Assembly (NCBI GenBank): GCA_964433155.1
Contig: CAYSQE010000003.1
Location: 1-64,000 of the forward strand
DNA from: 2-01-FULL-40-13 sp964433155
GTDB lineage: Bacteria > Patescibacteriota > Microgenomatia > UBA1406 > GWC2-37-13
Reading direction: 5' to 3'
DNA length: 64,000 bases
Both the position numbers and the translations under genes were made by a program. This document shows positions 57,204 through 64,000 of this stretch, piece by piece; positions within the stretch are counted from its first letter, which is position 1, and every line of letters starts with the position of its first letter. The notes under the pieces were generated by a model. The model searched no databases and had not been told where the DNA came from. It saw only the letters and a program-made list of their open reading frames with translations.

Positions 57204-58391
57204 ATGTTGCATTCTCTATTCAAGAGATCTGGCATATATTTTTTAGGTCTAAGCTTAGGTAAAATTTTGAGCCTACTCGTCTTCATTTTATTTGCCCGTA
57301 CTTTGTTGCCCGAAAGATTTGGAGACTTTGTGCTTTTTGTTACGCTTATTCAGATTGTAACTTTCTTCTCAGATTTTGGTTTAAACCAATGGTATCAGAA
57401 ACAAGCAGACTCACAGGACAGAACAACTTTATTTAGTAAAATGATCTCTGCAAGATTTGTCACTCTTATTGTCTCTCTTCTTATATCTTCGATCTTTCTC
57501 TTTTTTAGTTCTACTTTCCAATTTTTAACTTCAATCTTCTTTTTGTTAACACTCTTACCAGAAGCTTTCCTTTCTGTAATAGACGGATATTACTTAGAGA
57601 AAAAACAATCACTGAAAGTATCATTAAAGGTGACAAGCAGGATGATGATCCTTTTTTTTGCTTATATATTTTTTAGACACACATTCAACTTTGAAACTGC
57701 AGTAGAATGGTATTTCCTATCTTCAGTTATCACTCTCGTCTGGTTCTTTCCTTGGAAACAGTTAAAATATTTTCATCTACTGCCATCACTTCAATATATT
57801 AATATATTAAAGTCATCATCGTCCTATGCCTTTTTAGTTTTTTCTTCCTTCTTATATGCAAGAGGCGATTCATTGGTTATTCGTTATGTTTTAAATAGCT
57901 CTGCGCTGGGTTTATATGGGGCTGCTTATCGATATTTAGAATCTTTGAGTCTATTACCAACTGCTATATCACACAATCTTTTTCCTCTGTCTGCAAAAAA
58001 AGAAGGAGTGAGCCTTGATCAGTTTAAAAAAATAGTACTAGTTTCAATTTTAACTGGTGTAATTTTTTCCTTAATTATTCTTATCTTTTCTGACGTATTG
58101 ATTATAGAATTGTTAGGCGAATCTTATGAACAGGCAATACCAATACTCAAAATATTTTCTTTTGTATTGTTCCTGTTTTTTCTCAACGCGCCTTTTGCAA
58201 CGGTGGTTCAAAGCTCAAAACTTATAAATAGATTTCTACCTTATGGATTTCTTAACACCTTAGCAAATATTGGCCTAAACCTAATTTTTATTCCAATATA
58301 TGGTATTTCCGCAGCTGCATGGATAATGTTAATTACAGAACTCAGTGGACTTTTGATTAATGTTTATTTTATAAAGAAGATATATTCTTAG
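57204..58391 (+). CDS. Wzx-type polysaccharide flippase 2
   Basis: A 395-residue membrane protein with about 12 transmembrane helices. RSGIYFLGLSLGKILSLLVF and FARTLLPERFGDF match the N-terminal segment of O-unit flippases. ATG 57204 is chosen because it follows a -10 box; the frame extends to 57063 but would overlap the divergent small gene. Second flippase of the locus. Confidence 0.82.
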   Translation: MLHSLFKRSGIYFLGLSLGKILSLLVFILFARTLLPERFGDFVLFVTLIQIVTFFSDFGLNQWYQKQADSQDRTTLFSKMISARFVTLIVSLLISSIFLFFSSTFQFLTSIFFLLTLLPEAFLSVIDGYYLEKKQSLKVSLKVTSRMMILFFAYIFFRHTFNFETAVEWYFLSSVITLVWFFPWKQLKYFHLLPSLQYINILKSSSSYAFLVFSSFLYARGDSLVIRYVLNSSALGLYGAAYRYLESLSLLPTAISHNLFPLSAKKEGVSLDQFKKIVLVSILTGVIFSLIILIFSDVLIIELLGESYEQAIPILKIFSFVLFLFFLNAPFATVVQSSKLINRFLPYGFLNTLANIGLNLIFIPIYGISAAAWIMLITELSGLLINVYFIKKIYS

Positions 58392-58414
58392 ACTTAATAT
58401 GATTTCGACTTAAA

Positions 58415-58436
58415 CTTCAATCGATTAAACGATTAA
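58415..58436. repeat. dispersed octamer repeat, copy 3
   Basis: TTCAATCG ATTAAACG ATTAAA, identical over 22 bases to the reverse complement of 11711-11732. Intergenic, 16 nt before the double-GT2 gene. Confidence 0.75.
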
Positions 58437-58451
58437 ACACTTTCCAATTTT

Positions 58452-59999
58452 ATGGAAAAAAATGTTTCAATAATAATAATTCATTGGAATACGCCTGAAC
58501 TTCTGCGAAAACAACTCATTTCATTAACTTCAAATATTAAGACAAGCGAGTTAATAGTGATAGATAATGCCTCAAAAGAATCATTAGATTGGATTAATAA
58601 AGATTTTTCTCAAGTTCAACTTATTCAAAATAAATTAAATAGAGGCTATGCCTTTGCTTGTAATCAAGGAACGATACAAAGTAGAGGAGAGTGGCTTCTT
58701 TTTTTAAATCCCGATGTTGAGATTTCTAACCGTCAAATCAAGCAACTTGTTGAATACGCAAAAAAAAATAATTTAGACGCTTGTTCGCCAAAAACTACCC
58801 ATTCATATCAAAAACCACTTCCGACGTGGTTTTCTCTACTTAGTGAATTTACGCCATTAGTCAAACTGGTACCGTTAAACTTATTCGCACAAAAAACGCT
58901 TTTTGGCGGATGTCTGCTAATAAAGGCTGAGGTTTTGAAAACTTTGGGAGGTTGGGATGAGCGTTTTTTTCTCTGGTTTGAGGATAGTGACCTTACGGTT
59001 AGATTGACAAAGAACGGATATAGAATTGGCTGGTTTTCTGCCCCTATTAAACATCTAGGAGGAACGTCTTTTAAAACCCTTGATAACCAACTACAACGAG
59101 ATATTTTTTTTCAGTCTATGGATATCTTTGCTAGAAAACATTTCTCCTTATTTGGAAAATTTATAGTTTCTTTGATTAAAAAGCGTTATTCAAAACGAAA
59201 ACTTCTGCCAAAATTATCTAAGGAAACAAACATAACTATTCCAAACCTCAAATTAAACCTTCTTAAGTATTTTTTTGAAAAAAACAAAAATATTTTACAC
59301 ACCTCCGGAGTGTGTTGGACAGTCATAACAAGCTCTTTAAATAATATGACTATTTGGCAATGGAGAAAAAGATACCCAGATATTAGATTTATTCCAATTG
59401 AAGAAAATAAAGGGTTTGCATCAACTGTAAATATCGGATTTAGAGTTTCAGCCGGAAACTGGCTCGGAACGGTAAACGACGATATTATTTTGTCAAGAAA
59501 TTGGTTGACGAATTTATTATTCTGTAAAAAAGACGAAACGGGTTCAATAAATTCCACAATATATAAAGAAAGTGGAGATATCGAATCTGCAGGAATTACT
59601 GTCAGACCAAATGGTAAAGCCTATCCTCTCAAAAAATTAACTAGTGAGTCCTGTTTTGAGGTAGATGCCACAAACGCTGCTGCTGTAATCTATTCCCAAG
59701 AAGCAATAAATAAGGTCGGACTGTTTGATGAAAAATTCGGGTCTTATCTTGAAGATATTGACTTATCTTTACGCTTAAAAAGAATGGGTTATAACAATCT
59801 TGTATCCTTGAAATCAACAGTCACTCATCTAGGCCAAGAAACATCTAAAGAGTTGGGTTGGAAAAAACAATACTATGATTTTAAAAACTGGATTTTGGTA
59901 ATTTTGAAAAATTGGGGAATAAGACAATTAGTCCTAAACTTTCCAGCGATATTTATTGAAAGATTGAGAAATCTCTCAGGAGTTTTTAAATCGTTTTAA
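58452..59999 (+). CDS. two-domain GT2 glycosyltransferase
   Basis: A 515-residue protein with two GT2 domains in one chain. Domain 1 (about 1-240) is a complete rhamnosyltransferase-like enzyme: SIIIIHWNTPELL, LFLNPDVEI (DxD-like NPDVE) and FLWFEDSDLTVRL. Domain 2 (about 275-500) has TVNDDIILS and SYLEDIDLSLRL but lacks the usual first strand. One domain may be catalytic for each of two sugars, or domain 2 may be regulatory. Confidence 0.85.
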   Translation: MEKNVSIIIIHWNTPELLRKQLISLTSNIKTSELIVIDNASKESLDWINKDFSQVQLIQNKLNRGYAFACNQGTIQSRGEWLLFLNPDVEISNRQIKQLVEYAKKNNLDACSPKTTHSYQKPLPTWFSLLSEFTPLVKLVPLNLFAQKTLFGGCLLIKAEVLKTLGGWDERFFLWFEDSDLTVRLTKNGYRIGWFSAPIKHLGGTSFKTLDNQLQRDIFFQSMDIFARKHFSLFGKFIVSLIKKRYSKRKLLPKLSKETNITIPNLKLNLLKYFFEKNKNILHTSGVCWTVITSSLNNMTIWQWRKRYPDIRFIPIEENKGFASTVNIGFRVSAGNWLGTVNDDIILSRNWLTNLLFCKKDETGSINSTIYKESGDIESAGITVRPNGKAYPLKKLTSESCFEVDATNAAAVIYSQEAINKVGLFDEKFGSYLEDIDLSLRLKRMGYNNLVSLKSTVTHLGQETSKELGWKKQYYDFKNWILVILKNWGIRQLVLNFPAIFIERLRNLSGVFKSF

Positions 60000-60953
60000 A
60001 TCTGCATCAACCATCATTTTTACTAGCACTTCAAAGCTTACTTTCGATTTCCAGCCAAGAATTTTCTTAGCTTTGCTGGGTCTTGCTCTAAGAGCATGAA
60101 CTTCTGCAGGTCTCTTAAATCTCGCATCACTTATTACGTATTTTTTCCAATTATCAATCTTAGCATATTTGAAAGCCAAATCAACAAACTCCTTCACATT
60201 ATGATTTTCTCCTGTTCCAACAACAAAATCATCTGGTTTTTCCAGCTGAAGCATCAAATGCATCGCTTCAACATAATCACCGGCAAACCCCCAATCTCGC
60301 TTAGCCTCCAGATTACCAAGGTATAATTTGTCAGTTAAACCCATTTTTATTTTAGCCACACCGTTGGTAATTTTGCGAGTGACAAACTGTATACCTCTTA
60401 TGGGTGACTCATGATTAAAAAGTATACCGCTGCAGGTAAAAAGCCCATAGCTTTCTCTGTAGTTTACCGTCATCCAATGGGCATATACTTTTGAAATCCC
60501 GTATGGACTCCTGGGATGAAATGGCGTATTTTCGTCTTGAAAACCGTTGTCGTGTTGAAGACCAAACATCTCTGAGGTTGATGCCTGGTAAAATTTAGCA
60601 GTCGGGCAAAATGACTTTATCGCATTCAAAAGATATAACACACCTATAGCGTTGATTTCTGAAGTAAGCTTTGCCATCTCCCATGAACTGCCAACAAACG
60701 ATTGAGCTGCAAGATTGTATACCTCATCCGGTCTAACGTTTTTAATTACAGAGTATAACGAAGATTCGTCGGTCAGATCACCATCTACATATTCAATTTT
60801 ATCAGTTAGATTTAGGAAATCTAAATTTTCAAAATTAGGATTCGAGTATCTCCTAGTCATTCCATACACTTTATATCCTTTGGATAAAAGGAGTTTGGCT
60901 AAATAAGGCCCATCCTGCCCAAGTATCCCTGTGATTAAAGCCGTTTTTGCCAT
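59976..60953 (-). CDS. gmd: GDP-mannose 4,6-dehydratase
   Basis: A 325-residue extended SDR. GILGQDGPYLAKLLL binds NADP, the catalytic Thr/Ser-Glu of TSEMFG is present, YGISKVYAHW supplies Tyr and Lys, and FNHESPIRG and RDWGFAGDYVEAM are Gmd signatures. It makes GDP-4-keto-6-deoxymannose, or might act on GDP-heptose as the DmhA/WcbK enzymes do. Its 3' end overlaps the double-GT2 gene by 24 nt. Confidence 0.93.
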   Translation of the reverse strand: MAKTALITGILGQDGPYLAKLLLSKGYKVYGMTRRYSNPNFENLDFLNLTDKIEYVDGDLTDESSLYSVIKNVRPDEVYNLAAQSFVGSSWEMAKLTSEINAIGVLYLLNAIKSFCPTAKFYQASTSEMFGLQHDNGFQDENTPFHPRSPYGISKVYAHWMTVNYRESYGLFTCSGILFNHESPIRGIQFVTRKITNGVAKIKMGLTDKLYLGNLEAKRDWGFAGDYVEAMHLMLQLEKPDDFVVGTGENHNVKEFVDLAFKYAKIDNWKKYVISDARFKRPAEVHALRARPSKAKKILGWKSKVSFEVLVKMMVDADLKRFKNS

Positions 60954-60981
60954 TTTTTATATTATACCTCAATGTTTTCTA

Positions 60982-61016
60982 AATGTTACGTGTTTCATGT
61001 TTTATGTTATATGCTT
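60982..61016. repeat. heptamer-like array upstream of flippase 3
   Basis: AATGTTA, CGTGTTT, CATGTTT, TATGTTA, TATGCTT in tandem just before the TACAAT box at 61020. Another degenerate 7-mer array in a promoter region. Confidence 0.6.
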
Positions 61017-61019
61017 TGC

Positions 61020-61025
61020 TACAAT
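61020..61025 (+). promoter_or_regulatory. -10 box of flippase 3
   Basis: TACAAT, seven bases before ATG 61033. Supports the internal start over the longer frame from 60931. Confidence 0.4.
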
Positions 61026-61032
61026 ATTCCTT

Positions 61033-62331
61033 ATGATCCCCAGGTTGATTAATTTCGCAAAACGACCGACAAGTGTTAATGTCATTATCAATACCTTCGG
61101 AAACTACCTAAATGTATTTTTTACAGCTCTTTTCGCTCTCATTCTTGTCCGCATTTTGACTCCTCCACAATATGGAGTTCTAAGCGTGCTTCTAGGTATC
61201 GCATATGTTCTAGCAAACATTCTCGACTTTGGCACAACAGCTACAATTTATTCTTATCTACCAAATTTATATGAAAAAAAGACATACGAGCTTTATCGAT
61301 TTATCAAAAGTACTTTCTATTATCAATCCATTTTTTCTTTTTTTGTTATCGCAGTTTTGTTAATATCTTTTCCCTTCTTAGATAAAGTTTTTTTCAAAAC
61401 AGATGCTCCCTGGTCAGAGCTTGCTTTAACTTCGATCTCAGTTTTATTTTTAATCTGGCAAAATTTTCTGCAAAATATACTTTTTGCCGCAAAAAAATTT
61501 GTCAAGACAAATGTATATTTGAATATCGCCAACATCATTAAAACGCTTATTGTTTTTCTTATGATTTATTTGAAAATTATCACAGTAGGATCGGTGATTT
61601 TTGTCTTTGGAATTTTAGGACCCGTCATATTTTTTTTCTTGCTTTTTTTAGAGAAGAAAGATCTTGTCTCGATTTTTCTTAAGTCCGAAGTTAAACGAAG
61701 CGAATTTAGGTTTGGCTACACTTTGACATATTTCTTAGCTTCTCAATTTTTTAACCTGGGACTTCGCATGGATCTTTTTCTTCTATCTTATTTCAGATCT
61801 AAAACCGAGGTAGGATATTATGGACTTTCACAAAAAATTATTTTAACGATTATTACTACCATAGTTAGTATCACGCAAGTCTTATCGCCCTCATTTTCTA
61901 AGATAACCAGAAAATCAGAAGCGTTATCTCAACTTAAGACTGGATTCATGTATCTTTTACTCCCTTCGGCACTCTTTTTTATTCTTTTTTTCACACCAAA
62001 GGAAGTCTATGATCTTTTTTTTACCGACAAATTTGTACAAACTGCACCTATAACACGGGCCCTAAGCTTACCTTTTGTGCTATATGCTCTCGGCAGCCTT
62101 CCTGTCTTATTTCTTTTATATACGGTCAAAAAACCCGTTTATATTTTAATCTCAAATGTTGTTTTCTTTATCATTTTAACCCTAGGATGTTATTTTTTAA
62201 TTCCGAAGATGGGCGTCTTTGGCCCACCATACGCTATAGCTTTAGCCCTCATCGTTGCAACAGGTATTCAAATAGTCGCCAGCATCAAGGAGTTTAAGAA
62301 AATGTTCTCACCCCGCTCCCAGACTTCATAA
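61033..62331 (+). CDS. Wzx-type polysaccharide flippase 3
   Basis: A 432-residue membrane protein with about 12-14 transmembrane segments. NYLNVFFTALFALILVRILTPPQYG (abridged) is the typical O-unit flippase N-terminus, and GLRMDLFLLSYFRSKTEVGYYG the central motif. ATG 61033 replaces a longer frame that begins inside gmd. The 3' end overlaps the convergent GT39 gene by about 64 nt. Confidence 0.84.
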   Translation: MIPRLINFAKRPTSVNVIINTFGNYLNVFFTALFALILVRILTPPQYGVLSVLLGIAYVLANILDFGTTATIYSYLPNLYEKKTYELYRFIKSTFYYQSIFSFFVIAVLLISFPFLDKVFFKTDAPWSELALTSISVLFLIWQNFLQNILFAAKKFVKTNVYLNIANIIKTLIVFLMIYLKIITVGSVIFVFGILGPVIFFFLLFLEKKDLVSIFLKSEVKRSEFRFGYTLTYFLASQFFNLGLRMDLFLLSYFRSKTEVGYYGLSQKIILTIITTIVSITQVLSPSFSKITRKSEALSQLKTGFMYLLLPSALFFILFFTPKEVYDLFFTDKFVQTAPITRALSLPFVLYALGSLPVLFLLYTVKKPVYILISNVVFFIILTLGCYFLIPKMGVFGPPYAIALALIVATGIQIVASIKEFKKMFSPRSQTS

Positions 62332-63686
62332 TATATCCCCCTAAAATTTCTTGTTTTTTTCTTATTATAATTACTTTGTCGCAAAATCTTCGCATAGTCC
62401 AAACCATAAATTTCTGAGGTATAAGGAATAATAATTATTTCTCGATACTTTAATTTGGTTAAATCCAAAGCTCGTAAATCTCCAAGATTCAAATCGCTTC
62501 GATAATATTGAATTGGGTCAGAAGAGGAATAGATCATATAAATTTTCTTATCTGAAGGAAGGCTGTTTGCCAAGGACTTCCAATCCTCACGATGAAAGCC
62601 AGGAAATAAGAGATATAACAAAGAAAAACTGATAAAACCAAAAAATATGATTAATCGATAAATCGTATTTTTTTGTGCAAATGAAATCAAGACTGAAATA
62701 AGCGGAATAAGATAAATAAACCTAAAATATTGAAGTAGGGGAGTAAAAAAAGAAAATAAAATGCCAAAACCCATTGAACCGATGATAAAAAATAAGATAG
62801 ACCTCTGTTTCAATCCGCCTTTTAGGACAAAAAACCAGACGAATGCTGTCCAAATCCCAGCAACAGCCCAATACAGCAATTTGGGCTGAAAGCTGATTCG
62901 TCCAAAGGCAAATTTTAACGGGATGAGGAAAAGATTTTTTAGATTCGTAGTACCTAAAACTTGTGTCCAATTTGGTACCAAGAGTAACTGTTGTTGAGCA
63001 TTGACAAACTGCCGATAGACTAATGGCAGAAGAACTAATAACGAAGAAGAAAGCATTAAAAATGAAACAAAAAAAAATCTATATTGCTTTTTGTAAAGTA
63101 AATACAAAAACATAGGAATAATTAAAAAAATCGAGCCGTAAAATGTTAAAAAAGCCAACGAAATGAAGATGTTAAAAAATAAAATAGGTGAGGAGCCAAA
63201 ATTTTTCGAGACTTTCTGTTTGAGGAGCGGAAGCGACGAGTTAAGTCGAGATAAAATTTCTGGCGACAAACCTAAATAATAATAGAGTGCGACAGTTAAA
63301 AAAAATGTAGCCATCATATACATTCTCGCCTCCTGTGAATAATAAATAATCAATGGATTAAAAAGAAAAAATGCCACAGCCCAAAAACTAAACTTTTCAT
63401 TTTTTATTTTTTTACCAATCAGGTAGACAATCCAACCCGTAAGAAGTGAAAAAATAATTGATGGAAATCGCAGGGCAATTTCAGAATAACCAAATAAATT
63501 TGTCCAAAATTTCATAGATAGATAATAGAGTGGGGGATGAAAATCATGAGGAGAGAATTTTGTGGCGACATCTAAAAAACTGTACTGTTGAACCACTCGT
63601 GCTGTGGTTGCCTCATCTAACCATAAAGATTGATTTAAAGATATAAGACGAATTAAAAAAGCGAAGACCAATAGAAGATATATCAT
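62268..63686 (-). CDS. GT39-type membrane glycosyltransferase
   Basis: A 472-residue protein with about 11 transmembrane segments. LNQSLWLDEATTA after the first helix is the PMT/ArnT-type catalytic loop (Asp-Glu), and FHPPLYYLSMKFW continues the motif. ATG 63686 lies 7 nt after the tRNA-Gly gene; the open frame extends into the tRNA but that is not credible as coding. Around residues 150-165 a GAGGAGCGGAAGCGAC-type palindromic repeat (63220-63255) is translated. Confidence 0.85.
   Translation of the reverse strand: MIYLLLVFAFLIRLISLNQSLWLDEATTARVVQQYSFLDVATKFSPHDFHPPLYYLSMKFWTNLFGYSEIALRFPSIIFSLLTGWIVYLIGKKIKNEKFSFWAVAFFLFNPLIIYYSQEARMYMMATFFLTVALYYYLGLSPEILSRLNSSLPLLKQKVSKNFGSSPILFFNIFISLAFLTFYGSIFLIIPMFLYLLYKKQYRFFFVSFLMLSSSLLVLLPLVYRQFVNAQQQLLLVPNWTQVLGTTNLKNLFLIPLKFAFGRISFQPKLLYWAVAGIWTAFVWFFVLKGGLKQRSILFFIIGSMGFGILFSFFTPLLQYFRFIYLIPLISVLISFAQKNTIYRLIIFFGFISFSLLYLLFPGFHREDWKSLANSLPSDKKIYMIYSSSDPIQYYRSDLNLGDLRALDLTKLKYREIIIIPYTSEIYGLDYAKILRQSNYNKKKTRNFRGIYYEVWERGENIFLNSLMLATI
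63220..63251. repeat. palindromic repeat inside GT39 gene
   Basis: GAGGAGCGGAAGCGACGAG followed by TTAAGTCGAG; CGAC and GTCG pair. Related to the element in lepA (23575-23650). Encodes part of the loop peptide SRLNSSLPLL on the minus strand. Confidence 0.6.
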
Positions 63687-63693
63687 AAATTTG

Positions 63694-63765
63694 AGCGGTG
63701 GAGGGGATTTGAACCCCTGACCTTCTCCTTGGAAGGGAGACATTCTACCGCTGAACTACCACCGC
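63694..63765 (-). tRNA. tRNA-Gly (anticodon TCC)
   Basis: A 72-nt tRNA on the minus strand. Acceptor stem GCGGTGG pairs with CCACCGC (plus-strand 63695-63701) followed by discriminator T; the anticodon arm CTCCCTTCCAAGGAG carries the anticodon TCC, which reads GGA (and GGN by wobble). T-arm GGGGTTCAAATCCCC is canonical. The CCA end is not encoded, so a CCA-adding enzyme is needed. Confidence 0.95.
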
Positions 63766-63986
63766 AATCTCAAATATTCTGCCAATCTTTTTTTTAAATA
63801 ACCCCTACCAAATCCTGTCTTAAGCTGCAATTCTCTTTTTCTTGCATCGGTTTTATTTAAACAACCTTCAAAATATACAAGTTCAATTTTAGAATATTTA
63901 CTTGTTGTAAATATTTCTTTCTTAAGATGTGTTTTCAATCTAACCCTTAAATCTTGACAAAAACCTACATAAAACTTTCTATTACC
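63756..63986 (-). pseudogene. GIY-YIG nuclease-like fragment
   Basis: The minus strand encodes GNRKFYVGFCQDLRVRLKTHLK and later ELVYFEGCLNKTDARKRELQ and LKTGFGRGYLKKRL, the second half of a GIY-YIG nuclease domain of the small UPF0213-like type. An in-frame TAA (63989-63987) precedes it and no ATG follows, so the N-terminal GIY half is lost by truncation or frameshift near the window edge, or lies in another frame. The TAG stop (63758-63756) lies inside the tRNA-Gly gene. Confidence 0.6.
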
Positions 63987-64000
63987 TTATATATATTATA

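Noticed and set aside
57164..57286. N-terminal extension of the small Cys/His protein
   Set aside because: It overlaps the flippase start and shows no metal-binding or conserved pattern.
60931..61032. Longer start for flippase 3 inside the gmd region
   Set aside because: A heptamer array and a TACAAT box precede ATG 61033, and the normal family N-terminus begins there.
63687..63743. Extension of the GT39 protein to 63743
   Set aside because: That stretch is the tRNA-Gly gene, with full cloverleaf.

Overview
The window is AT-rich, densely coded DNA from a bacterium that I infer to be a member of the Candidate Phyla Radiation (Patescibacteria), most likely Microgenomates-like. The reasons are a gene set of housekeeping genes in short overlapping operons, an rpsF-ssb-rpsR cluster with no bL9 gene after it, an unusually short RF1, many start codons only 5-11 nt downstream of a -10 box, and a very large surface-glycan locus next to core genes. 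The phylum assignment is inference; no rRNA gene is present.

Region 1 (1-5.2 kb): a coiled-coil protein, two small basic proteins, a DUF1177-type protein coupled to peptidase E, and a 707-residue protein of unknown function on the minus strand. Three of these genes are preceded by the same layout: a -10 box, a 22-24 codon ORF, alternative hairpins and an intrinsic terminator. The first two short ORFs are related to each other and rich in phenylalanine codons.

Region 2 (5.2-24.3 kb): a GT-C membrane glycosyltransferase littered with heptanucleotide repeats, then core genes: rpsF, ssb, rpsR, two envelope proteases (CtpA and HtrA types), hisS, a domain-1-less prfA, rpmE, rplJ, rplL, gyrB, ppa, gyrA, folD, miaA and lepA. 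miaA and lepA carry in-frame palindromic or heptamer-repeat insertions.

Region 3 (24.3-63.7 kb): a surface polysaccharide/glycoprotein locus. It holds three Wzx-like flippases, about nine soluble glycosyltransferases, four or five multi-pass GT-C-type or YfhO-like proteins, four methyltransferases and several nucleotide-sugar pathways: a GDP-D-glycero-alpha-D-manno-heptose set (HddA, GmhA, GmhB, HddC types), a GDP-mannose 4,6-dehydratase, an RmlC homologue, an aminotransferase/acetyltransferase pair, and a leftward operon joining a split transketolase to RfbF-RfbG-RfbH, a second aminotransferase and a GNAT. The last operon could make a CDP-linked, possibly branched, amino-dideoxy sugar.

Region 4 (63.7-64 kb): a tRNA-Gly(TCC) gene and a broken GIY-YIG nuclease whose stop codon lies inside the tRNA. 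No stretch longer than about 300 bases lacks a gene. No CRISPR array, transposase, integrase or replication origin was seen.
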